Source of the DNA: Myxococcales bacterium
Lineage (GTDB): Bacteria > Myxococcota_A > Polyangia > Polyangiales > Polyangiaceae
Assembly (NCBI GenBank): GCA_013298325.1
Contig: JAAFHJ010000099.1
Location: 1 to 11,590 of the forward strand
Reading direction: 5' to 3'
Length of the DNA stretch: 11,590 bases
The notes under the pieces are model-generated. The model was not told where the DNA came from. It did no database searches and was given only the letters and a program-made list of their open reading frames with translations. Below, in pieces: positions 1 to 7,978 of the stretch. Positions within the stretch are counted from its first letter, which is position 1, and each line of letters opens with the position of its first letter. The position numbers and the translations under genes were made by a program.

Positions 1-6
1 CGTCAT

Positions 7-573
7 TCAGGGGATGACGTACACAACACCGACCATCGACGCATGCGCGGTGCACTTGTAGCCAAAGGTTCCGGCGTTCGGGAAGGTGATGTTGGCGGTG
101 TTTGTGATCGGGCTGGCCACGTCGCCGCCGTTCGTCCCGATGGGGTGCGTCGCCAAGCTTCCGTTAAACATCACGGTTTGTCCGGCCTTGATGATCATGC
201 AATGTTCCGGCGTCTGAGCGACGGAAAAATCCCAGGTGATCGTCCGTGATGCCGCGGGTGCGGTGCGATCGGTGTAGTTGACGCAGCCGTTGAGGGCCGG
301 TCCCGTCGGCCCGGCATCGACCGGTCCTGCATCGACGACAACGACGCCGGTGTCCGGCTTGCCCGCATCGACGACCGGAGTCCCCGTATCCGGCTTCGTC
401 GAGCCGTCCACGAGGGGGGCCGCGACGTCGCCAACATTCGCGTCTGCCGAGATCCCGGAGTCGATGTAGACGATGCCGCCGTCGGCGGGGGTCGTCGACT
501 GGGTATCGTCGTCGCTGCAGCCGGCGAGGGCGGCGAAGAATACGGCAAAGGCAGTTGCGGCGCGGAGCTTCAT
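7..573 (-). CDS. Cupredoxin-domain (plastocyanin/amicyanin-like) lipoprotein
   Basis: A 188-residue exported protein, probably an outer-surface or periplasmic blue-copper electron carrier or copper-binding protein. Residues 1-19 form a lipoprotein signal: short basic n-region (KLR), hydrophobic core, and lipobox LAGC with the lipidated Cys at 19. Residues 20-92 are a low-complexity Asp/Gly/Pro/Val linker with repeated PDTG and VDAG units, a style common in myxobacterial surface lipoproteins. Residues 93-188 read as a cupredoxin fold, with candidate type-1 copper ligands His143 (ATHP), Cys174, His177 and Met180. The Cys-x2-His-x2-Met ligand loop is the short amicyanin spacing rather than the longer plastocyanin one. 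Cys97 and Cys125 could form a disulfide. The ATG at 573 was chosen because the signal peptide begins there; the frame stays open upstream but only into the sucD terminator. No clear Shine-Dalgarno is visible. The redox partner is unknown. Confidence 0.85.
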   Translation of the reverse strand: MKLRAATAFAVFFAALAGCSDDDTQSTTPADGGIVYIDSGISADANVGDVAAPLVDGSTKPDTGTPVVDAGKPDTGVVVVDAGPVDAGPTGPALNGCVNYTDRTAPAASRTITWDFSVAQTPEHCMIIKAGQTVMFNGSLATHPIGTNGGDVASPITNTANITFPNAGTFGYKCTAHASMVGVVYVIP

Positions 574-625
574 GGTGCGGCGCAATGTCGCACTTGGTGG
601 GGAAGCGTCCAAGGAGAAAGCGCAC

Positions 626-659
626 AAAAAGCAGCGCCCCCGGAGTTCGAGGGCGCTGC
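626..659 (-). terminator. Rho-independent terminator of sucCD
   Basis: Read on the minus strand, a perfect 9-bp G/C-rich stem (GCAGCGCCC at 631-639 pairing with GGGCGCTGC at 651-659) with an 11-nt loop is followed directly by TTTTT (626-630). It lies about 65 nt past the sucD stop codon and about 50 nt before the lipoprotein start, so it should end the sucCD transcript and separate the two units. Confidence 0.9.
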
Positions 660-723
660 GTTCCCAACCGGTCGCTTCCGCCTAGGGGCAAAAGCGAACG
701 GATCGGTAGGCTTTTCGCGAGGA

Positions 724-1601
724 TTACTTCTTCATCATCGCGAGGAGCGTGTTCGCCATCTCGCTCGGGTTCGGCGCGACGCGGACGCCGGCGCTCTCAA
801 GCGCTTCGATCTTCGCCGCGGCGGTTCCGAGACCACCGGAGATGATGGCTCCGGCATGGCCCATGCGCTTGCCCGGAGGGGCGGTGGTGCCGGCGATAAA
901 CCCAGCAACCGGCTTCTTGAATTCCCGTTTGATGTATTCCGCCGCGCGCTCTTCTGCGCCGCCGCCGATTTCACCAATGAGAATGACGCCATCGGTCTCG
1001 GGATCCTTGTTAAAGAGCTCGAGGACGTCGATGAAGTCCATGCCGGCGACCGGATCGCCACCGATACCGACGCAGGTCGACTGACCGACGCCCGCTGCGG
1101 TGAGCTGCCCAACCGCTTCGTAGGTGAGCGTGCCCGACTTCGACACGACACCGATTTTGCCCGGACGGTGGATGTGGCCCGGCATGATGCCCATCTTGCA
1201 TTGGTCCGGCGTGATGATGCCGGGGCAATTCGGGCCGATCAAACGCTGTTTCCCGGCGAGCCCTTCGAGCACGCGACGGACCTTCAGCATATCGATGACG
1301 GGGATGCCTTCGGTGATGCAGACGACGAGCTCGATGCCGGCGTCGAGCGCCTCGAGGATCGCGTCGGCGGCGCCGGGCGGCGGCACGAAGATCAAGCTGG
1401 CATTTACGCCAGCCTTTTCGCGTGCTTCGGCAACGGTGTCAAAGACGGGGACCTTGTCCTCGAACTTCTCACCGCCACGGCCGGGCGTGCAGCCGGCGAC
1501 GACCTGCGTCCCGTAGGCGAGGCACTGCTTCGCGTGAAAGCTGCCGGCGCTACCGGTGATCCCCTGGACGACGACCTTCGTCTCTTTCCCGACGAGGATG
1601 C

Positions 1602-1605
<4 letters not shown>
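724..1605 (-). CDS. sucD: Succinate-CoA ligase (ADP-forming) subunit alpha
   Basis: The 293-residue alpha subunit of succinyl-CoA synthetase, the TCA-cycle enzyme that converts succinyl-CoA to succinate with nucleotide phosphorylation in the cytoplasm. The N-terminal CoA-binding Rossmann domain carries the family signature GITGSAGSFHAKQ (residues 16-28) and the CTPGRGG segment (39-45). The C-terminal half has the ligase region GGDPVAG (182-188) and the active-site GHAGAIISGG motif, in which His250 is the phosphorylated histidine (equivalent to His246 in E. coli). Length is normal for the family (about 290 residues). Its ATG overlaps the sucC stop as ATGA (1602-1605), and a purine-rich AAGGAAGGTGG ribosome-binding region sits inside the end of sucC, so the two genes are co-transcribed and probably translationally coupled, matching their 1:1 complex. 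Confidence 0.98.
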
Positions 1606-2822
<1,217 letters not shown>

Positions 2823-3030
2823 GAAGACTCCTCCATTCGCGGCGAACTGGCACTGCGCGAAGACGCAGCACATTTTCCTATCGCCGGGGTCGTACTGGAC
2901 GGCACCGGTAGCACGAATCGCTCAGCGGCCCCGGGGGAAATGGGCCCGCCGTCGCTCGCGGCGCCCCCTTCAGCAATTCGGCCGTTTCCGTTGACGTCGC
3001 GCCACGCAACAACGCAAGGTGCGGATGACC
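2823..3030. promoter_or_regulatory. Divergent sucC / ung intergenic region
   Basis: These 208 bp separate the start codons of sucC (minus) and ung (plus) and must hold both promoters unless either is read from further away. A TTGACG box at 2991-2996 matches a -35 consensus on the plus strand, but no good -10 follows at 16-18 bp, so it is only a weak candidate for ung. A bulged G/C hairpin (GGGC/GCCG pairing with CGGC/GCCC, 2942-2966) could form in either transcript, with no known role. No confident promoter or operator is visible. Confidence 0.4.
2829..2834 (-). promoter_or_regulatory. Shine-Dalgarno site deciding the sucC start
   Basis: GGAGGA on the minus strand, 6 nt before the GTG at 2822. 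This near-perfect ribosome-binding site supports the GTG start rather than the ATG 17 codons upstream at 2873. Confidence 0.85.
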
Positions 3031-3726
3031 ATGAGCGACGGCATCAAGCTCGAAGAGCAGTGGAAGGAACGGATCGGCGAGCACCTGTTGCGGCCGGAGA
3101 TGCGCGAACTTTCCCAGTTCCTGCGGAACGAGAAGCAGGCAGGGAAAGTCATCTACCCGGCGGGGGGCGACATTTTCGCGGCGTTTTCCCACACGCCCTT
3201 TGAAAAAGTGCGGGTGGTAATTCTCGGGCAAGACCCCTACCACGGCCCCTCGCAGGCCCACGGACTCAGCTTTTCCGTGCGACCAGGGGTGACCATTCCC
3301 CCGTCATTGGACAATATTTTCAAAGAGATCCACCGAGACCTTGGAATCGCACGGCCCGATCATGGCTGTTTGATTCCGTGGGCCGACCGCGGCGTGCTCT
3401 TGCTGAATGCCGTATTGACGGTCGAAGCATCGAAGGCAAACTCGCACCAAGGTCGCGGTTGGGAGGGCTTCACCGATGCGGCGATCGGTGCACTGAGCCG
3501 CGAGCGCGAGGGCATTGTGTTCCTCCTCTGGGGCTCCTACGCCCAGAAGAAAGGGCAAATGATCGACGGGAAGAAGCACCTCGTTTTGAAGTCGGTCCAC
3601 CCGTCGCCGCTCTCCGCGCACCGCGGTTTTCTTGGCTGCGGTCATTTCTCGAAAGCCAACGAGTACTTCCGCGAACGCGGCGAGCCGGAGATCGACTGGG
3701 CGCTGCCGGCGCGCGCCGCCCTCTAA
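3031..3726 (+). CDS. ung: Uracil-DNA glycosylase, family 1
   Basis: Removes uracil from DNA by cleaving the N-glycosidic bond, starting base-excision repair after cytosine deamination or dUMP misincorporation. It is cytoplasmic/nucleoid-associated and 231 residues long, normal for the family. The diagnostic motifs are complete: GQDPYHG at 66-72 with the water-activating Asp68, the uracil-stacking Phe81 in HGLSFSV, the uracil-recognition Asn126 in LLLNAVLTV, and the HPSPLSAHRG loop at 190-199 with catalytic His190 and the DNA-intercalating loop. Three starts are possible in frame: GTG 3019, ATG 3025 and ATG 3031. I chose 3031 because AAGGTG (3016-3021) then sits at 9-nt spacing; the choice changes only four residues. 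It diverges from sucC and converges on the histidine kinase gene with a 13-bp gap and no obvious terminator. Confidence 0.97.
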   Translation: MSDGIKLEEQWKERIGEHLLRPEMRELSQFLRNEKQAGKVIYPAGGDIFAAFSHTPFEKVRVVILGQDPYHGPSQAHGLSFSVRPGVTIPPSLDNIFKEIHRDLGIARPDHGCLIPWADRGVLLLNAVLTVEASKANSHQGRGWEGFTDAAIGALSREREGIVFLLWGSYAQKKGQMIDGKKHLVLKSVHPSPLSAHRGFLGCGHFSKANEYFRERGEPEIDWALPARAAL

Positions 3727-3739
3727 GCCTTCGAGACCT

Positions 3740-5851
3740 TCAGCCCTTCTTTTCCCGGTTGGGGAGAATGGCGGCGATCGCCGCTTCAAGTTCGGGGATC
3801 GTGAACGGTTTCTGGAGGAAGCGGACGTTGGGGCCGGCGGTTAGGTCGGCGATGTCGTCGGGGGCGGCATAGCCGCTGACGAAGAGCGTCGGCGCCGCAA
3901 ATCCCTGGGCTGCCAGATGTTCCTGGGTTTGTACGCCGTCGAGATCGGGCATTGTGAGATCCAGGATCGCAAGCGCGATCGTCGAGCCGTGTTCCCGATG
4001 CAACGAGAGAGCTTCGCGCCCGGACGCGGCGAGGAGCGGTTTGAAGCCGAGGTGCTTCGTCATCCGCCCGAAGAGGTTTCGCAGCGCCGCTTCGTCGTCC
4101 ACGACAAGGACGGCCGGGGTCGAATCGCTCGAAAGAACAGGGGTATTGGCATTCGCTGCGAGCGGCAGGTAGACCCGGAAGACGGTGCCGTGGCGCTCGA
4201 CGTCGACGTTGCTCTCCACAACAAGAGCGCCGGCGTGGCGACGGACAATGCCAAGAACTGCGGAAAGCCCGAGCCCTCGCCCCTCGAGCTTTGTCGTAAA
4301 GAACGGCTCAAAGATTCGCGGAAGATGCTCATCGGCAATGCCGGTTCCGTGGTCGCGCACGCTCACGACGAAGTAGCGCCCCGCGAGGCAGTCGCTCCCG
4401 ACGGGGGCGAGGCGGAAGGCGTCTCGCGCGACGTGCTCGACGCGTGTTTCGACGTCGACGACGCCGTCCTTGCCTTCGAGGGCCTCGGAGGCGTTGAGGA
4501 CCAAATTCAGAATAACTTGGCGCAGTTGAGCGCTGTCGGCGAGCACCGGCGCCTCACCGCCGTTTGTGCGGAAGACGAGCCGCGTCCGTTTGGGGAGCAT
4601 CGCGCCGAGGAGCGTCAGCGTATCACCGACGAGGGCGGCGCCGTCGACCTCCGAGAGCGTCGCGTTGGAGCGGCCCGCGTAGGAAAGGAGCTGGGTGGAG
4701 AGCTCGCTGGCGCGGCGGGCGGCGGTTTCGATCTGGTGGAGGGGGGCGTCGGGGCCTTCGAGGTTCGGATGCTCGATGCGGAGAAGGCTTGAGGCCCCCA
4801 TGACGACGCCCAGGAGGTTGTTAAAGTCGTGGGCGACGCCGCCGGCGAGAACGCCAAGAGATTCGAGTCTTTGCGTCTCTGCGAGCTTCAAATCCAGAGA
4901 GCGCTCGCGCACTTCGCGGAGCCGCTCATCGGTCACGTCGGACACCGCGCCGACGATGCCGTTGCCGTGGCTCCGGGCAAAACGCCGCAACCCGATCGAC
5001 AGGTGACGGCGGGCGGCGCCAGGAAATACGTAGGTCACCTCGCAGCGGGCGGCCCCTTCGGCGAGGGCTTGCGTACGGGCGGCATCGAAGGCGCCCCTCC
5101 CCTCCTCGTCGAGGGCACTTCGAAACTCGCCGATCGGAATGCGGCGACCGCCGGCCCCCTCGCCAGGCGCCGAATGGAGGGATTGGGCGGGGAGTAGGTG
5201 CTCGGAAAGTGGCTTTGAAAGGACCAAGACTTCATCGAAAGCATCAATGAAGAACCAGCCGAAGCGGGCGAGCGACTGTGCCTCTTCGAGGACCCTCTCC
5301 CGCGCCCCGAGCCGCTCCTTCGCGAGCCGGGCATCGAGGGTCGCCTGGCAGGCCATGGCGAGATCGGTAAGGGTTTTGACGACTTCTTCGTCGTAGTTGC
5401 GTGGCGCGCCGTCGATCACGCAGAGGGCGCCGATCGGATGGCGCCGGGAGTCATCGGCGTAAATGGGGACGCCGGCATAGGCGACAATCCCCGCTTCTGT
5501 CGTGCCACGGTTGAGACGCAACACGGGGTGCTCGCGCGCGTCGTCGACGACCAGCGGCGCATTCAATGCGACCACATATTTGCAAAAGGAGTGCGTCAGC
5601 GGCGACGTGCGCCGGGTCGCCCACGGCTCGTGGAGGCCGACCGCGCTCTTGAAATGCTGGCGGGCGTCGTCGACGAAGGTGACCAGCGACGTCGGGCTGT
5701 TCGTCAGCCGGGCGGCTAAGCGCGTGAAAAGGTCGAAGATTTCCTCGGGGGGCGACCCGGGGAGGCCCGTCTCCGCAAGGAGCGCGAGGCGCCCTTCATC
5801 GAGGAGGGTGGCGAGGAGAGCTTCGTCGGAGGGGAGATCACGATGGGTCAC
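3740..5851 (-). CDS. Cytoplasmic hybrid sensor histidine kinase (GAF, PAS-like, HisKA, HATPase, REC)
   Basis: A 703-residue signal-transduction kinase with no membrane segment or signal peptide, so it senses an intracellular cue. Order of parts: GAF domain about 35-175 (SFCKYVV, GIVAYAGVPI and IGALCVIDG are typical of the common GAF sensor type); a PAS-like region about 190-310 ending in VTDE; dimerisation/phosphoacceptor helix with VAHDFNN, phospho-His341; ATPase domain with N-box around Asn453, G1 box DHGTGI (500-505), FEPFFTTK (514-521) and G2 box GRGLGLS (524-530); and a C-terminal receiver about 578-697 with acidic pocket Asp585/Asp586, phospho-acceptor Asp631 and Lys681. All key residues are present, so autophosphorylation and intramolecular transfer should work. 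The start is a GTG with no good Shine-Dalgarno; the next Met is far downstream. No partner response regulator or phosphotransfer protein is adjacent, so it is an orphan whose output is unknown. Confidence 0.93.
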   Translation of the reverse strand: MTHRDLPSDEALLATLLDEGRLALLAETGLPGSPPEEIFDLFTRLAARLTNSPTSLVTFVDDARQHFKSAVGLHEPWATRRTSPLTHSFCKYVVALNAPLVVDDAREHPVLRLNRGTTEAGIVAYAGVPIYADDSRRHPIGALCVIDGAPRNYDEEVVKTLTDLAMACQATLDARLAKERLGARERVLEEAQSLARFGWFFIDAFDEVLVLSKPLSEHLLPAQSLHSAPGEGAGGRRIPIGEFRSALDEEGRGAFDAARTQALAEGAARCEVTYVFPGAARRHLSIGLRRFARSHGNGIVGAVSDVTDERLREVRERSLDLKLAETQRLESLGVLAGGVAHDFNNLLGVVMGASSLLRIEHPNLEGPDAPLHQIETAARRASELSTQLLSYAGRSNATLSEVDGAALVGDTLTLLGAMLPKRTRLVFRTNGGEAPVLADSAQLRQVILNLVLNASEALEGKDGVVDVETRVEHVARDAFRLAPVGSDCLAGRYFVVSVRDHGTGIADEHLPRIFEPFFTTKLEGRGLGLSAVLGIVRRHAGALVVESNVDVERHGTVFRVYLPLAANANTPVLSSDSTPAVLVVDDEAALRNLFGRMTKHLGFKPLLAASGREALSLHREHGSTIALAILDLTMPDLDGVQTQEHLAAQGFAAPTLFVSGYAAPDDIADLTAGPNVRFLQKPFTIPELEAAIAAILPNREKKG

Positions 5852-5958
5852 GGCGGCGGGAATGTCTCACCGATCGGTCATGCATGGGGGGGGAAATCGG
5901 CGGGCAGGCATCGGCGATGGCCGGTGCAAACCGCTGCGTTTTCGACTATTCGGCAGCC
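5852..5958. promoter_or_regulatory. Divergent region between kinase and VOC genes, with palindromes
   Basis: This 107-bp region separates the kinase start (minus) from the VOC start (plus) and should hold both promoters. It contains a perfect 10-bp palindrome ACCGATCGGT (5869-5878) just upstream of the kinase start, an interrupted palindrome CATCGGCGATG (5909-5919), and a run of eight G (5886-5893). The first palindrome is a possible operator. No clear -35/-10 pair is visible. Confidence 0.35.
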
Positions 5959-6354
5959 ATGAACGGAGCACCGAAGCTTGGCTACGTGATCGTCTATGTC
6001 ACCGACGTGGCGGCGACCGTCGCCTTCTACGCGCGCGCGTTCGGCCTGCAGGCACGCTTCGTTCACGAGAGCGGCACCTACGCAGAGCTCGAAACCGGCG
6101 GCACCGCGCTCGCGTTTGCCGTTGAGTCTCTGCCGGCGATCCCCGGTGGCTTCACGCCGAACCGTCGCTCGGAAAAGCCGGCCGGGGCGGAAGTGGGCCT
6201 CGTCACCCAAGACGTCCATGCATTGTACAAGCAAGCAGTCGCTGCCGGCGCCTTGGCGACGCTGGAGCCGACGGTGAAGCCTTGGGGGCAAACCGTGGCC
6301 TATGTTCGCGATCTTGATGGATTTCTTGTAGAACTTTGCTCGCCGATGGGGTGA
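5959..6354 (+). CDS. VOC superfamily protein (glyoxalase / bleomycin-resistance fold)
   Basis: A 131-residue single-domain protein with the two beta-alpha-beta-beta-beta modules of the vicinal oxygen chelate superfamily, whose members include glyoxalase I, dioxygenases, isomerases and drug-binding proteins. Module one starts LGYVIVYVTDVAATVAFY (residues 7-24). Module two starts at AEVGLVTQDVHALY (77-90) and ends in the family hallmark RDLDGFLVELCSP (117-129). Positions usually holding metal ligands are occupied by Tyr9 (normally His or Gln), Glu43, Glu78 and Glu125, so metal binding may be altered. The closest style is the short YP-like glyoxalase-related proteins; the substrate cannot be inferred. 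The start at 5959 fits the family N-terminus, but the frame is open back to an ATG at 5884, which would add 25 residues, and no strong ribosome-binding site marks either. Tail-to-tail with the next lipoprotein gene (9-bp gap). Confidence 0.88.
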   Translation: MNGAPKLGYVIVYVTDVAATVAFYARAFGLQARFVHESGTYAELETGGTALAFAVESLPAIPGGFTPNRRSEKPAGAEVGLVTQDVHALYKQAVAAGALATLEPTVKPWGQTVAYVRDLDGFLVELCSPMG

Positions 6355-6363
6355 CGGTCGGCG

Positions 6364-7092
6364 TTACTTTGCGAGAACGGGCACGAAGGTCCACCCCTCG
6401 GCGGCGAACGGGGCGACGACCTCCGCGAGGTCGTCGAAAGGGGTCGCCGGGTCGGCTTGCAGGGCGACGGTTTTCACGCCACCGGCGGCGACGAAGCCGA
6501 TTTGTTTCGCGCAGTTGGCAACCGCGTTTGGGCGGAACGCCCCTTGTGCCGACCGCGAGAGGGCGACGCCGGGACCGATCGACGCGCAGCCGGGACCGAC
6601 GGCGCCGCCGGCGCTGCGGAGGCTCACGCCGCTCGGGAGGATCATCATGGATAGCGAATGGGGGGCGACCGCCGCGCCCGCTTGGACCGGCGCCTCAAGG
6701 GCGAGGTCGATGCCGCGTGCGCCGCCGTGAAGGCGAAGACGCGGGCTTCCGAAATACTGGCTCGTTGCGAGGAGTTCTTCGAGGAGCCGATAGCTCGTGG
6801 AGCCGTCGACCTCGATGGCGACGCCGGCGGTGTACCCGGCGCGATCGGCGCGCTGAAGGGCATCTCCGACGGGGACGAGGTAGAAATCGGCGAGCCCACG
6901 GCGTTTGAAGGCTTCCGGAGCGCCTCGTGACGGGTCTCCGGAAAGGGGAATGAGCACGCTCCCATCGTGGGCAATAACGGCGTCGCTCGTGACCGCGAAC
7001 TGGGTGCCGTCGGCGAGCGGAGCGTGGGGAGGAGCCGACGAGGTGCAGCCGGCGAGCACCGGGAGCAAGAATGCGAAATACTTCGTGTTCAT
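6364..7092 (-). CDS. Lipoprotein with two divergent ExbD/TolR-like periplasmic modules
   Basis: A 242-residue lipoprotein: signal 1-15, lipobox LAGC with Cys16. The mature part appears to hold two related modules. The first (about 31-122) has the pattern of a short strand plus HDGSVLIPL, then LVPVGDALQRA and a VAIEVDGSTSYRLLEELLATSQYFG segment (91-115). The second (about 146-242) has LSMMILPSGVSL and GPGC, then KTVALQADPATPFDDLAEVV (207-226). The segments at 91-115 and 207-226 match the ExbD/TolR pattern in which a beta strand leads into (A)D-x-x-x-P/S-Y/F and a helix. Cys169 and Cys194 may form a disulfide. ExbD normally has one N-terminal membrane helix with an essential Asp for proton-driven work with ExbB; here a lipid anchor replaces it, and no ExbB or TonB gene is nearby. 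It is therefore unlikely to be a motor subunit; a binding or scaffold role is inferred. The family call is by pattern only. Confidence 0.75.
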   Translation of the reverse strand: MNTKYFAFLLPVLAGCTSSAPPHAPLADGTQFAVTSDAVIAHDGSVLIPLSGDPSRGAPEAFKRRGLADFYLVPVGDALQRADRAGYTAGVAIEVDGSTSYRLLEELLATSQYFGSPRLRLHGGARGIDLALEAPVQAGAAVAPHSLSMMILPSGVSLRSAGGAVGPGCASIGPGVALSRSAQGAFRPNAVANCAKQIGFVAAGGVKTVALQADPATPFDDLAEVVAPFAAEGWTFVPVLAK

Positions 7093-7443
7093 GATTTTAC
7101 ATCCGACTGCGAGAGGATCGTCGTTCGGCGGCCTGCTGCCGTGATGGATGCGATGCGTGGCTCTCCGCGAACATTCGAAGCTTGTCCACTCCTATCGAAG
7201 GATACAAAGGATAAAGCGAAGTCTGCGAGAACCGCCATGGCGACACCTTCAATGGGTCCAAGACGTGGTCGTTGGGCGCGACGACCGCTCTCGATGGGGG
7301 ACGCCCGCGCCCCCTGCCCTCCTCCGTTGTCGGCACCGCCGGCCCCATTCGCGTAGAGCGGCGCCAAATGCGCGATTTTTGGCCCCCGCGACGCGCAACC
7401 AAGGCTTGCGCCAAGGGCTCAGGCCAGTAGAGAGGCGCTTACG
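7093..7443. other. 351-bp gene-poor region between divergent genes
   Basis: No convincing coding region is seen: frames open on the minus strand here are Arg/Ser-rich and lack a ribosome-binding site. The most A/T-rich part is 7180-7215, which contains a direct repeat AAGGATA at 7198-7204 and 7207-7213 and is the likeliest place for a promoter. A weak hairpin GCCAAA/TTTGGC (7363-7383) is present. An AGAGG at 7431-7435 is the ribosome-binding site of the following small gene. Nothing resembles a tRNA or known RNA gene. Confidence 0.5.
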
Positions 7444-7671
7444 ATGACAGCGAAGCACGACGGCCGCCACGCAGCGAACAACCTCTGGGTCACTCAGCAG
7501 AACCTGGCGCGCGCCAAAGGGGGGCGTCCCCAGTACGAGGCGAAGCCGCGTGGACCAAAAGCGCCCGTCGCCGCGAAGAAGGTCCCGCTCCGGGGACCGG
7601 CCGCTCGGGCGCCGAAGCCGGTCGCCGACGCGAGCCCGGCCGCCGACACCCCGGTCACAGAAGCGACCTGA
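7444..7671 (+). CDS. Small basic Pro/Ala/Lys-rich protein of unknown function
   Basis: A 75-residue predicted protein. The N-terminal third (MTAKHDGRHAANNLWVTQQN) looks like a short ordered or helical part with a Trp. Residues 24-58 are strongly basic with repeated Lys/Arg-Pro/Ala units (KPRGPKAPVAAKK and similar), and the last 17 are Ala/Pro/Asp-rich and acidic. There is no Cys, signal peptide or membrane segment. Composition resembles disordered histone-H1-like or ribosome-associated tails, so nucleic-acid binding is possible but only inferred. Support for a real gene: AGAGG Shine-Dalgarno 8 nt before the ATG, high-GC codon use, and a position 56 bp before a recognised small gene on the same strand that ends in a strong terminator. 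I do not recognise the family. Confidence 0.6.
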   Translation: MTAKHDGRHAANNLWVTQQNLARAKGGRPQYEAKPRGPKAPVAAKKVPLRGPAARAPKPVADASPAADTPVTEAT

Positions 7672-7678
7672 GTCTGCC

Positions 7679-7695
7679 GCCGCTAAAAAAGCGGC
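7679..7695 (+). other. Short inverted repeat with A5 loop between the two small genes
   Basis: GCCGCT (7679-7684), five A, AGCGGC (7690-7695): a perfect 6-bp G/C stem located 7 nt past the stop of the upstream small gene. No T-run follows it on the plus strand, so it is not a classical terminator; it could be an mRNA stabilising or processing element, or chance. Confidence 0.3.
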
Positions 7696-7727
7696 ACCGA
7701 CCGAACGGATGAGGTAAGCGCCACCGA

Positions 7728-7940
7728 ATGCCCGTCAAAGACAGCAACGGAACGCTCCTCGCCGAAGGTGACTCGGTCACCGTGATCAAAGACCTCAAAG
7801 TAAAAGGGGGCTCCTCCGATTTGAAGCGGGGGACGACGATCAAGAAGATCCGATTGATCGACGACGACGAAGAGGCCATCGAGTGCCGCGTCGACGGGAG
7901 CACACTCGTCCTGAAGACCTGCTTCCTCAAGAAGGCCTGA
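7728..7940 (+). CDS. Stand-alone PhnA/YjdM-type domain protein
   Basis: A 70-residue protein that matches the C-terminal domain of the PhnA/YjdM family almost end to end: VKDSNGTLLAEGDSVTVIKD (residues 3-22), LKVKGGSSDLKRGT (23-36), KKIRLIDDDEEAIEC (39-53), and a closing VLKTCFLKK. In E. coli YjdM this domain follows an N-terminal zinc ribbon with four Cys; that ribbon is absent here, and the two Cys (53 and 65) do not form one. The domain is a small beta-barrel (SH3-like). Despite the historical name, a role in phosphonate use is not established. The ribosome-binding site GAGGT (7711-7715) lies 12 nt before the ATG, slightly long. It probably shares a transcript with the basic protein gene upstream and ends at the terminator 38 nt downstream. 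Confidence 0.9.
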   Translation: MPVKDSNGTLLAEGDSVTVIKDLKVKGGSSDLKRGTTIKKIRLIDDDEEAIECRVDGSTLVLKTCFLKKA

Positions 7941-7978
7941 CGACGTTTCGCGGGGCTACGACCGCAAGACAAACGAAG

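Noticed and set aside
300..480. Repeated short units considered as a CRISPR-like or tandem repeat array
   Set aside because: They encode the PDTG/VDAG linker of the lipoprotein; spacing and unit length are irregular and follow the codons.
574..627. N-terminal extension of the cupredoxin lipoprotein to a TTG at 627
   Set aside because: It would start in the T-tail of the sucCD terminator and bury the signal peptide behind 18 extra residues.
3917..4792. A 291-codon plus-strand frame inside the kinase gene
   Set aside because: Antisense to the HisKA/HATPase/REC coding region, which has all its key residues; no independent support.
7097..7414. A 105-codon minus-strand frame in the gene-poor region
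   Set aside because: Arg/Ser-rich, no ribosome-binding site, no domain, and it ends almost at the start of the lipoprotein gene, where that gene's own leader is expected.
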